A stretch of 11,011 nucleotides of DNA from an uncultured Bacteroidales bacterium. Lineage in GTDB: Bacteria; Bacteroidota; Bacteroidia; Bacteroidales; F082. A program made the translations under genes and the position numbers. The stretch is from contig CALBNP010000008.1 in assembly GCA_937896505.1 (NCBI GenBank), positions 1 through 11,011 on the forward strand, read 5' to 3'. Numbering within the stretch: position 1 is the first letter of the stretch; the number at the start of each line of letters is the position of its first letter. This document shows positions 5,605-11,011 of the stretch, piece by piece. The notes beneath the pieces were generated by a model. The model saw only the letters and a list, made by a program, of their open reading frames with translations, was not told where the DNA came from and did no database searches.

Positions 5605-7017
5605 ATGACAATATTAGAAGCTATTCCTATGACTTTCGACCGGCCAGAGGCTTGGCAATGGTTGATTCAGTTTTGCATTTTGGCCACGGCCTTGTTGCTG
5701 GGCAATGTCTTGCGCACGCAAGTTCCTTTCTTGAAAAAGAGCCTTCTGCCTTCGGCGTTGCTTGGTGGCATGTTGCTTCTGGTTTTCAAGGCTTTCCCTG
5801 GTTGCCGCGACATTATCAATAAGCCAGTAATGGAAGTGATTACTTACCATGCCCTGGGTCTTGGTTTTGTTGCATTGGCATTGAAGAACAATAAGATAGA
5901 ATCTAAGTCGTCGCCTATGAAAGTGATTGAGACGGGCGCACTTACGGCTTCTACTTATGTCATTCAAGGCATCGTGGGTCTGTTGGTTTCTATTCCGTTT
6001 TTCTATTTCGGTAAGAAACTGTTCTACGCTGCGGGTCTGCTTTTGCCGATGGGCTATGGCCAAGGACCTGGTCAGGCGTTGAACTTTGGCAAAATCTACA
6101 CCACAGAGGCAGCTGCTCAAGGAATCCCGTTTGCAGGTGCCGACTTTGGCTTGTCAATCGCTGCAATGGGTTTCATTGTAGGTAGCGTTATTGGGGTGAT
6201 TTACATGAATATCCTTCGCAAAAAAGGCAAATTGTCGTCCCACAAAATGGCGGGTGCGCAAAAAAATAAATTGGCCGACTATGAAGGAAAGAACGAAATT
6301 CCTGATGCAGAATCAATTGATAAGCTGTCGGTGCAGATTTGCATGGTGCTGTTCGTCTATTTCCTTGTCTATCTGTTCACTAACTGGATTCAAGGCATGG
6401 ATTTAGGCAATTTTGGCACTAATACGCTGAAACCTATGCTTTGGGGATTCAACTTCCTGCTCGGTACGTTGTTCGGTATTCTCTTCAAGTGGATCCTGGG
6501 ACGTTTCAAGAAGGCTCATATCGTTGAACGCGAGTACATTAACAACTACATGCTGAACCGTATCAGCGGTTTTTGTTTCGATATTATGATTGTTGCAGGA
6601 ACGGCAGCCATCAGCTTCGACGAATTTGGTACTTTTGTGTTGCCATTCATCATCATTTGTGCATTGGGTGCTTTGGCCACTTTCGTTTATGTGCTGGTCA
6701 TTAGCAAGCATCTTTATCCCGATTACAAGTACGAAGGTTTCTTCTCGATGTTCGGTATGCTTACGGGAACGGCTTCGAATGGCATGATTCTGTTGCGCGA
6801 AATCGACCCGAAATTTGAGACGCCTGCTGCCAACAACTTGGTTTTGCAGACCTTGGCAGCTATTGTATTGGGTTTCCCAGTGCTCTTGCTGATGGGCTTT
6901 GCGCCGAAGAGTCTCACCTCCACATGGATTACTTTGGGCATCTTGGTGGTTTTCTGGACTGTTTTGACGCTTTTCATGTTGCGCACCAAGATTTTCAAGA
7001 AGAAGGAGAGAAAGTGA
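5605..7017 (+). CDS. gltS: Sodium/glutamate symporter family protein (GltS-like)
   Basis: A 470-residue polytopic membrane protein with about ten or more hydrophobic segments in two halves, separated by a charged cytoplasmic-type loop at about residues 208-237 (RKKGKLSSHKMAGAQKNK). GltS carriers (ESS family) bring in glutamate with Na+. The first half carries LLPMGYGQGPGQAL (about 146-159), the glycine-rich re-entrant-loop region typical of the family. The second half has the matching GMLTGTASNGMILL stretch (about 387-400). It is somewhat longer than E. coli GltS (about 400). The start at 5605 is supported by a well-placed promoter; MTF at 5629 is an in-frame alternative. The specific substrate is inferred: a related amino acid or dicarboxylate cannot be excluded. 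It is monocistronic, ending at a strong terminator. Confidence 0.85.
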   Translation: MTILEAIPMTFDRPEAWQWLIQFCILATALLLGNVLRTQVPFLKKSLLPSALLGGMLLLVFKAFPGCRDIINKPVMEVITYHALGLGFVALALKNNKIESKSSPMKVIETGALTASTYVIQGIVGLLVSIPFFYFGKKLFYAAGLLLPMGYGQGPGQALNFGKIYTTEAAAQGIPFAGADFGLSIAAMGFIVGSVIGVIYMNILRKKGKLSSHKMAGAQKNKLADYEGKNEIPDAESIDKLSVQICMVLFVYFLVYLFTNWIQGMDLGNFGTNTLKPMLWGFNFLLGTLFGILFKWILGRFKKAHIVEREYINNYMLNRISGFCFDIMIVAGTAAISFDEFGTFVLPFIIICALGALATFVYVLVISKHLYPDYKYEGFFSMFGMLTGTASNGMILLREIDPKFETPAANNLVLQTLAAIVLGFPVLLLMGFAPKSLTSTWITLGILVVFWTVLTLFMLRTKIFKKKERK

Positions 7018-7025
7018 AAAAGTTG

Positions 7026-7049
7026 TTTTGCGGCTTTTGGGCTGCAAAA
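7026..7049 (+). other. Hairpin just after the gltS-like gene
   Basis: TTTTGCGGC (7026-7034) pairs with GCTGCAAAA (7041-7049), with one G:U pair and a six-base loop. It has no T-run and sits directly before the terminator at 7058. It may protect the 3' end or be incidental. Confidence 0.4.
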
Positions 7050-7057
7050 TGGCAATA

Positions 7058-7087
7058 AAAAAAGCCTCGAGTTATCGAGGCTTTTTT
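7058..7087. terminator. Bidirectional terminator between gltS-like gene and rplS
   Basis: AAAAAAGCCTCGA (7058-7070), loop GTTA, TCGAGGCTTTTTT (7075-7087): a perfect 13-bp stem with A- and T-tracts on both sides, so it can stop transcription from both convergent genes. Confidence 0.95.
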
Positions 7088-7107
7088 GATGTTTGTTGAT
7101 TGACCAA

Positions 7108-7464
7108 TTAGTGTTTGACAGCTTCTTTGATTCTAGCTTTCTTACCACGGAGGCCGCGGAGATAGTAGATGCGTGACTTGCGGACTACGCCTTCCTTGTT
7201 GAGTTCGATGTTCTCAATCATAGGTGAAGCCACTGGGAAGCATCTTTCGACACCGATGTTGTTCGATATCTTTCTGACGGTGAAAGTAGCGGTCTTGCCA
7301 CAGCCACTGCGCTTCAGGACGATGCCTTGGAACTTTTGCAGACGTTCCTTTTGTCCTTCGATGATTCTGTAGGTTACGGTGATGGTATCACCAGCTCTGA
7401 ACTTCGGAAAATCTTTTACAACAATCTGATCTTCAACGAATTGAATTAATGCTTGTTTGCTCAT
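7108..7464 (-). CDS. rplS: 50S ribosomal protein L19
   Basis: L19 lies at the interface of the two ribosomal subunits, near the bridge to 16S rRNA. The 118-residue product is of normal length. It shows the family core: FRAGDTITVTYRIIEG (22-37), ERLQKFQGIVLKR (40-52) and TFTVRKISNNIGVERCFP (60-77), then a basic end, YYLRGLRGKKARIKEAVKH. It lies 71 bases downstream of trmD, the usual bacterial partner, but rpsP and rimM, which often complete the rpsP-rimM-trmD-rplS operon, are not here. A -7 box 41 bases upstream indicates independent transcription. That leader contains GAGG but far from the ATG, and I see no stable regulatory hairpin in it. Confidence 0.98.
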   Translation of the reverse strand: MSKQALIQFVEDQIVVKDFPKFRAGDTITVTYRIIEGQKERLQKFQGIVLKRSGCGKTATFTVRKISNNIGVERCFPVASPMIENIELNKEGVVRKSRIYYLRGLRGKKARIKEAVKH

Positions 7465-7505
7465 TTTATATGTATTTTTGTATATTTTTCCTCAAAAAAC
7501 GGGTG

Positions 7506-7513
7506 CAAATATA
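7506..7513 (-). promoter_or_regulatory. -7 promoter box of rplS
   Basis: Minus-strand TATATTTG followed by CAC matches TAnnTTTG. A minus-strand TTTG (7529-7532) lies 15 bases upstream, closer than usual and just past the end of trmD. The predicted leader of about 37 bases is the longest in the window. Confidence 0.7.
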
Positions 7514-7535
7514 CAAATTATTTGAATGCAAACAC

Positions 7536-8231
7536 TTACAATTCGCTTTTTTTGAAAATTTCGTATAATTCGGGTCGGCGTTCTTGGGTGCGCTTGATGG
7601 CTTGTTCCATTTTCCATTCGTTGATTTTCAAGTCGTTACCCGAAAGAAGTATTTCTGGCACGTCCCAACCTTTGTAGGAACGTGGCCGAGTATATACCGG
7701 AGGCGAAACCAAACCATCTTGGAAAGAGTCGGAGAGGGCAGAGGTTTCGTCGCCTAAAGCACCAGGAATGAGGCGGACGAGACTGTCAACCAAGACGGCT
7801 GCGCCCAACTCGCCACCTGAGAGTACGTAGTTTCCGATGGAAATTTCGCGCGTGACGAGATGCTCGCGAATACGCTCGTCGATGCCTTTGTAGTGCCCGC
7901 AAAGAATGATAATGTTCTCTTTCATAGAGAGTTGGTTGCAAAGCGGTTGGTCGAGCATTTCGCCGTCGGGACTCATGTAGATGACTTCTTCGTAGTCGCG
8001 TTGGCTCTTCAAGTGGCTGATGCAGTTGTCAACAGGCTCAATCATCATCACCATTCCTGCGCCAGCGGCAAAAGGGTAGTCGTCAACCTTGTGGTGCTTG
8101 TCGGTGCTGTAGTCGCGTAGGTTGTGAAGACCGATTTCAACGATGCCTTTGTTGATGGCTCGCTTGATAATGGATTCGGTGAAAGGTCCCTCAAACATCT
8201 CGGGAAATATGGCAATGATGTCGATTCTCAT
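7536..8231 (-). CDS. trmD: tRNA (guanine-N1)-methyltransferase TrmD
   Basis: TrmD uses S-adenosylmethionine to make m1G37 in tRNAs reading CNN codons and some Pro and Arg codons, preventing +1 frameshifts. The product is 231 residues, normal for this SPOUT-class knotted methyltransferase. Visible motifs are IFPEMFEGPFTESI at the N-terminus (8-21), PFAAGAGMVM (53-62), LCGHYKGIDERI (110-121) and IGNYVLSGGELGA (132-144), which form the trefoil-knot cofactor site. SDSF with Asp168 (the catalytic-type Asp equivalent to Asp169 of E. coli) and YTRPRSYKGWDVPEILLSG follow. The start at 8231 matches the universal MRIDI-type N-terminus. It lies upstream of rplS on the same strand and is divergent from the S8 protease gene. 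Confidence 0.98.
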   Translation of the reverse strand: MRIDIIAIFPEMFEGPFTESIIKRAINKGIVEIGLHNLRDYSTDKHHKVDDYPFAAGAGMVMMIEPVDNCISHLKSQRDYEEVIYMSPDGEMLDQPLCNQLSMKENIIILCGHYKGIDERIREHLVTREISIGNYVLSGGELGAAVLVDSLVRLIPGALGDETSALSDSFQDGLVSPPVYTRPRSYKGWDVPEILLSGNDLKINEWKMEQAIKRTQERRPELYEIFKKSEL

Positions 8232-8247
8232 TTGGTGAAATTTTCGG

Positions 8248-8255
8248 CAAAAATA
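8248..8255 (-). promoter_or_regulatory. -7 promoter box of trmD
   Basis: Minus-strand TATTTTTG followed by CCG matches TAnnTTTG, 16 bases before the trmD ATG. No convincing -33 element is seen. Confidence 0.72.
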
Positions 8256-8277
8256 CTGATAAATGCAGAATAAAGCG

Positions 8278-8285
8278 TACCTTTG
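8278..8285 (+). promoter_or_regulatory. -7 promoter box of the S8 protease gene
   Basis: TACCTTTG followed by CGG matches TAnnTTTG, 21 bases before the ATG at 8307. A second match, TAATTTTG (8295-8302), lies only 4 bases before the ATG and would give a leaderless transcript. I favour the first, because it leaves an AT-rich leader of ordinary size. Confidence 0.7.
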
Positions 8286-8306
8286 CGGTGTTTTTAATTT
8301 TGCAAT

Positions 8307-9941
8307 ATGAAGAAACTATCTCTCTTATTGGTGCTTCTGGGCTCGATGTGTTTCGCCCAAGCACAAATCGCCCCAAACAAGTATTGGGTGCAGTTTACTG
8401 ACAAGAACAATTCGCCTTATTCGATTGACAATCCTGAAGCCTTTTTGAGTCAGCGCGCGCTGCAACGCCGTGCTAACCAAGGTATTGCTATCGACGAGTA
8501 TGATATTCCTGTCAATCCGCAATATCTACAGGCTGTTGCCGATTGTGGTGCCGAACTCATCAATCCGTCGAAATGGCTCAATGGCGTGACGATTCACACT
8601 ACTGAACCTGCTGTCGTCGAAGCCATCAACGCTTTGGAATTTGTGGCGGCTGTCCGTTGCTGCGAGTATGATGACGAAGCACAATTAGCTAAGGAACGTT
8701 GGTTGGCCAAGGAAATGGAAATGCTTGAGGCTGGCAATGTGAATAGAGGTTATTATGGTGGCGCTTACGATCAGATTCACCAGCTGAATGGCATCGCCTT
8801 GCATGATAGTGGATTTGCTGGCGAGGGCATGGTCATTGCTGTGCTTGATGGCGGTTTCGTTGGTGCCGATACCCATCATTGCTTCGACAATATGCGCGAA
8901 GAAGGCCGTCTGCTTGGAACGCGCGATTTCGTCTATCATAGCAACAATGTCTATACGCAAAGTTCGCACGGTTGCAGCTGCTTGAGCACGATTGGTGCCT
9001 ACGACCCTCAGAATATGGTTGGAACGGCTCCCAAGGCTTCTTTCTATTTGATTCACACTGAAGATGGTGATTCTGAAAATATCATAGAAGAATACAACTG
9101 GGTTTCGGGTGCCGAATATGCCGACAGTTTGGGTGTGGATGTGTGCTCCACCTCGTTAGGTTACATCACTTTCGATATGCCGCAATGGAACCATCCATTT
9201 GAACATTATGACGGCAAAACCGCTCCGATGACAATAGGTGCAGAAATCGCCGCATCGCGTGGTATGCTTTGCCTCAATTCTGCTGGTAATGAAGGTGATG
9301 GAGTATGCACTTTGGGCATTCCGGCCGATGCTGAGCATATCTTGACCATCGGTGCTGTTGATGATAGAGGCGAGCGTGCTGGTTTCAGCTCGGTAGGCCC
9401 TACCTACGATGGCCGTATCAAACCCGATGTGATGGCTATGGGCTATAATACCTATGTGGCAACATCGAATGGTGGCTATTCCAATGGTAGTGGTACTTCG
9501 TTCTCATGTCCAGTTATGGCTGGCATGGTGACTTGCTTGTGGCAGGCATTCCCAAATGCTACAGCTGCCGAAATCAGAGATGCAGTACGCCAATGCTCAA
9601 ATCGTGTACAAAATCCTGATAATAAATATGGTTATGGCATTCCAGATTTCCAGGAAGCTTTGGGCTTGTTGCCGGTTCATGAAATTGTAAAGACTGACAA
9701 CATCATTTCTGTATATCCTAATCCATCTCGCGGTGCGGTTAACGTCAAGTTGATGGAAGGCGCTGAAGCTAACGTCCATGTCTGCGACTATATGGGCCGC
9801 CAATTATTCTCCTATCACTTCAACGGATTGAATCATACCACTTTGGAAAACGAGTTGAACGAACTTTCAACGGGAATCTATTTCATTTCCGTCAATTCCG
9901 AATCGGGAAATCAGACCCTGAAACTTGTGATTACGAAGTGA
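8307..9941 (+). CDS. Secreted subtilisin-like (S8) serine protease with T9SS sorting domain
   Basis: A 544-residue secreted protease. A signal peptide (1-19, AQA|Q) is followed by a propeptide-like region (about 21-120) with the Bacteroidota pattern YWVQFTDKN...FLSQRALQRRANQ. The S8 catalytic domain follows, with Asp181 in VIAVLDGGF, His221 in SSHGCSC, oxyanion Asn328 in SAGNEG and Ser398 in GTSFSCPVMAG. The C-terminal 80 residues form a type A T9SS sorting domain: ISVYPNPSRGAVNV (467-480), LSTGIYFISV (520-529) and a basic end LKLVITK. This predicts export through the T9SS, with the tail cut off and the protein attached to the surface or released. Unusually for S8 enzymes, Cys223 and Cys225 sit next to the catalytic His (normally HGT) and Cys401 lies three residues after Ser398. 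The substrate is unknown. It is monocistronic and divergent from trmD. Confidence 0.95.
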   Translation: MKKLSLLLVLLGSMCFAQAQIAPNKYWVQFTDKNNSPYSIDNPEAFLSQRALQRRANQGIAIDEYDIPVNPQYLQAVADCGAELINPSKWLNGVTIHTTEPAVVEAINALEFVAAVRCCEYDDEAQLAKERWLAKEMEMLEAGNVNRGYYGGAYDQIHQLNGIALHDSGFAGEGMVIAVLDGGFVGADTHHCFDNMREEGRLLGTRDFVYHSNNVYTQSSHGCSCLSTIGAYDPQNMVGTAPKASFYLIHTEDGDSENIIEEYNWVSGAEYADSLGVDVCSTSLGYITFDMPQWNHPFEHYDGKTAPMTIGAEIAASRGMLCLNSAGNEGDGVCTLGIPADAEHILTIGAVDDRGERAGFSSVGPTYDGRIKPDVMAMGYNTYVATSNGGYSNGSGTSFSCPVMAGMVTCLWQAFPNATAAEIRDAVRQCSNRVQNPDNKYGYGIPDFQEALGLLPVHEIVKTDNIISVYPNPSRGAVNVKLMEGAEANVHVCDYMGRQLFSYHFNGLNHTTLENELNELSTGIYFISVNSESGNQTLKLVITK

Positions 9942-9961
9942 ATCCAGACTTTGTGAAAAAC

Positions 9962-9994
9962 AATAGAGGGGCGTGTTGAACGTCCCTCTATTTT
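9962..9994. terminator. Bidirectional terminator between S8 protease and ferritin genes
   Basis: AATAGAGGGGCGT (9962-9974) pairs with ACGTCCCTCTATT (9980-9992), with one G:T pair and loop GTTGA. On the plus strand it ends in TTTTG. On the minus strand it is followed by T-rich sequence (TGTTTTTC), so it can serve both convergent genes. Confidence 0.85.
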
Positions 9995-10018
9995 GTTAAT
10001 AACCTGTCGTTTCAGATT

Positions 10019-10543
10019 TTATTCGGCAGTGTTGAGCAGTGGTGCTGGCGTGTTGTAAACGCGAGCTGCCAGCTCTTTGTCGAGCATATACATGCCGTAG
10101 TTGTTGCTTTCCAGCATCTTGCACTGATAGATGAGGTCGCGGGCGTTTTCTTCTTCTTCAACTTGTTCGTCGATGAACCAAGCGAGGAAGTTTTGTGCTG
10201 CATAGTCCTTGTCGTCGTCAGCGATGTGGCAGAGGTTGTTGATGAGCGAAGTCACCTTCTTTTCGTGTTGGAGGGTTTGCTCGTAAGCGGCCAGAGGGCT
10301 TGCCCATTCGGTATCGACAGCTGCGATAGGGGCGAGGACGACTTTCTCGTCTTGCGAATGCAGGTAGTTGATGAAGATTTCGGCATGGGCTTGTTCTTCC
10401 TGGAATTGAATCTTGAACCAGTTGGCAATGCCCTTGAAACCTTTCTTGTACATGTCTTGCGACATGCTCAGATAAAGGTAGGCCGACCACATCTCAGCAT
10501 TGATTTGCTCGTTGAAGGCTTTTGCTAAATTCTTACTAATCAT
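10019..10543 (-). CDS. ftn: Ferritin (non-haem, FtnA type)
   Basis: Ferritin oxidises Fe2+ and stores it as a mineral in a 24-subunit cytoplasmic shell, limiting iron toxicity and Fenton chemistry. The product is 174 residues. All ferroxidase-centre residues line up with E. coli FtnA at the same numbers: Glu17, Glu50, His53 (QEEQAHAE), Glu94, Gln127 and Glu130 (DEQVEEE). No haem-ligand Met like that of bacterioferritin is apparent. The start at 10543 (MISKNLAKAFNEQINAEM) fits the family; the open frame extends upstream to 10600, but that extension is unlike ferritins and runs into the palindromic repeat. No TAnnTTTG box precedes it, so it is probably co-transcribed with the rubrerythrin-like gene 72 bases upstream. 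That pairing fits iron and oxidative-stress defence in an anaerobe. Confidence 0.97.
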   Translation of the reverse strand: MISKNLAKAFNEQINAEMWSAYLYLSMSQDMYKKGFKGIANWFKIQFQEEQAHAEIFINYLHSQDEKVVLAPIAAVDTEWASPLAAYEQTLQHEKKVTSLINNLCHIADDDKDYAAQNFLAWFIDEQVEEEENARDLIYQCKMLESNNYGMYMLDKELAARVYNTPAPLLNTAE

Positions 10544-10581
10544 AGTTTTATAATTTTGTGGTTGATATTGTATGTTTCTTC

Positions 10582-10608
10582 TTGTAGAGACGCGATTCAT
10601 CGCGTCTC
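10582..10608. repeat. Palindromic repeat between ferritin and rubrerythrin-like genes
   Basis: GAGACGCGAT (10587-10596) and ATCGCGTCTC (10599-10608) are perfect inverted arms; sterically this is a 9-bp stem with a TTCA loop. Neither strand has a following T-run, so it is not a classic terminator. A 24-of-27 match lies at 2709-2735. It could affect mRNA processing between the two genes, or be a REP-like interspersed element. Confidence 0.85.
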
Positions 10609-10615
10609 AATAAAA

Positions 10616-11011
10616 TCATTTGCCAAAATAGCGCTTGAAGAGACCTTCGAAGCCTTTGCCGTGGCGAGCTTCGTCCTTGGCCATTTCGTGAACGGTGTCG
10701 TGGATGGCGTCGAGGTTGCGTTCTTTGGCGATACGGGCAATGCGCATCTTGTCTTCGCAAGCACCGCATTCAGCCAGCATGCGCTTTTCGAGGTTGGTCT
10801 TGGTGTCCCAAACCACATCGCCGAGCAGTTCTGCGAACTTGGCGCAGTGTTCGGCTTCTTCAAAAGCGTAACGCTTGAAAGCTTCTGCAATTTCTGGATA
10901 GCCTTCGCGGTCGGCTTGACGGCTCATAGCCAGATACATACCCACTTCGGTAGCTTCGCCCATGAAGTGTGCGTTGAGGTCCTTGATCATGTCGTCGCCA
11001 GTGCCTTTGGC
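10616..11011 (-). CDS. Rubrerythrin-like di-iron protein, probable reverse rubrerythrin (5' end cut)
   Basis: Rubrerythrins reduce hydrogen peroxide at a non-haem di-iron centre in anaerobes, taking electrons through a rubredoxin-type iron site. The 131 residues visible are the ferritin-like four-helix part: FMGEATEVGMYLAMSRQADREG, FEEAEHCAKFAELLG with the ExxH ligand pair, LAECGACEDK, and DTVHEMAKDEARHGKGFEGL with the second ligand set. The protein ends right after this domain (RYFGK), so there is no C-terminal rubredoxin domain. Homologues I recall, often annotated NADH peroxidase, have the rubredoxin domain at the N-terminus; if present here it lies beyond 11011. The frame is open to the window edge (AKGTGDD before MIKDL), so the ATG at 10990 is internal. 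It lies upstream of ferritin on the same strand. Confidence 0.92.
   Translation of the reverse strand, partial: AKGTGDDMIKDLNAHFMGEATEVGMYLAMSRQADREGYPEIAEAFKRYAFEEAEHCAKFAELLGDVVWDTKTNLEKRMLAECGACEDKMRIARIAKERNLDAIHDTVHEMAKDEARHGKGFEGLFKRYFGK

Noticed and set aside
6403..7047. Long minus-strand open frame opposite the gltS-like gene
   Set aside because: Composition is Gln/Asn/His-rich as expected of an antisense shadow, with no start signals, while the plus-strand frame is a clear transporter.
10544..10600. Longer ferritin start at 10600
   Set aside because: The extension reads through the palindromic repeat and does not resemble a ferritin N-terminus; numbering from 10543 puts all ferroxidase residues at FtnA positions.
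1..11011. CRISPR array, tRNA/rRNA genes, insertion sequence or prophage
   Set aside because: I saw no regularly spaced direct repeats, no cloverleaf with conserved arm sequences, and no transposase or phage gene; all intergenic gaps are about 100 bases or less.

Overview
The window is chromosomal DNA from a member of the Bacteroidota, most probably order Bacteroidales, that carries a type IX secretion system (T9SS). The evidence is threefold. First, eight predicted start regions carry the Bacteroidota -7 promoter element TAnnTTTG, with almost no Shine-Dalgarno sequences. Second, one secreted protease ends in a T9SS sorting domain. Third, the gene set includes a two-domain PNGase F, an ATP-independent bipartite CHR transporter and a rubrerythrin-like protein. 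No mobile element, CRISPR array, tRNA or rRNA is visible, and the genes are tightly packed, with no gap above about 100 bases.

Left part (1-2743): the 3' part of elongation factor P ends at a strong intrinsic terminator, which abuts the promoter of a small predicted outer-membrane beta-barrel protein. Next come smpB (minus) and aroC (plus), transcribed divergently from a 41-base region with facing -7 boxes. AroC is short and lacks a segment of roughly 25-35 residues found in most homologues. A degraded palindromic repeat lies between aroC and the next gene.

Middle (2744-7107): a minus-strand operon of two short CHR-family membrane proteins, overlapping by ATGA, runs 10 bases later into a secreted PNGase F-type N-glycanase. 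Divergent from it is a GltS-type sodium/glutamate symporter, ending at a bidirectional terminator.

Right part (7108-11011): rplS and trmD are on the minus strand; rplS has its own promoter. Divergent from trmD is a subtilisin-like (S8) protease with a signal peptide and a T9SS C-terminal domain. After another bidirectional terminator come two minus-strand iron and oxidative-stress genes, a ferritin and a rubrerythrin-like protein cut by the window edge. Between these two lies a near-perfect copy of the palindromic repeat seen at 2709.

Most of the window is housekeeping: translation (EF-P, SmpB, L19, TrmD) and aromatic biosynthesis (AroC). The accessory part is the secreted or envelope set: PNGase F, S8 protease, barrel protein, and glutamate and CHR transporters. 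It is consistent with, but does not prove, a host- or protein-degrading lifestyle in which glycoproteins are deglycosylated and cleaved and amino acids taken up. I did not find a clearly new multi-gene system. The best leads are the CHR/PNGase F operon, the leaderless-type promoters, the shortened AroC and the dispersed palindrome.
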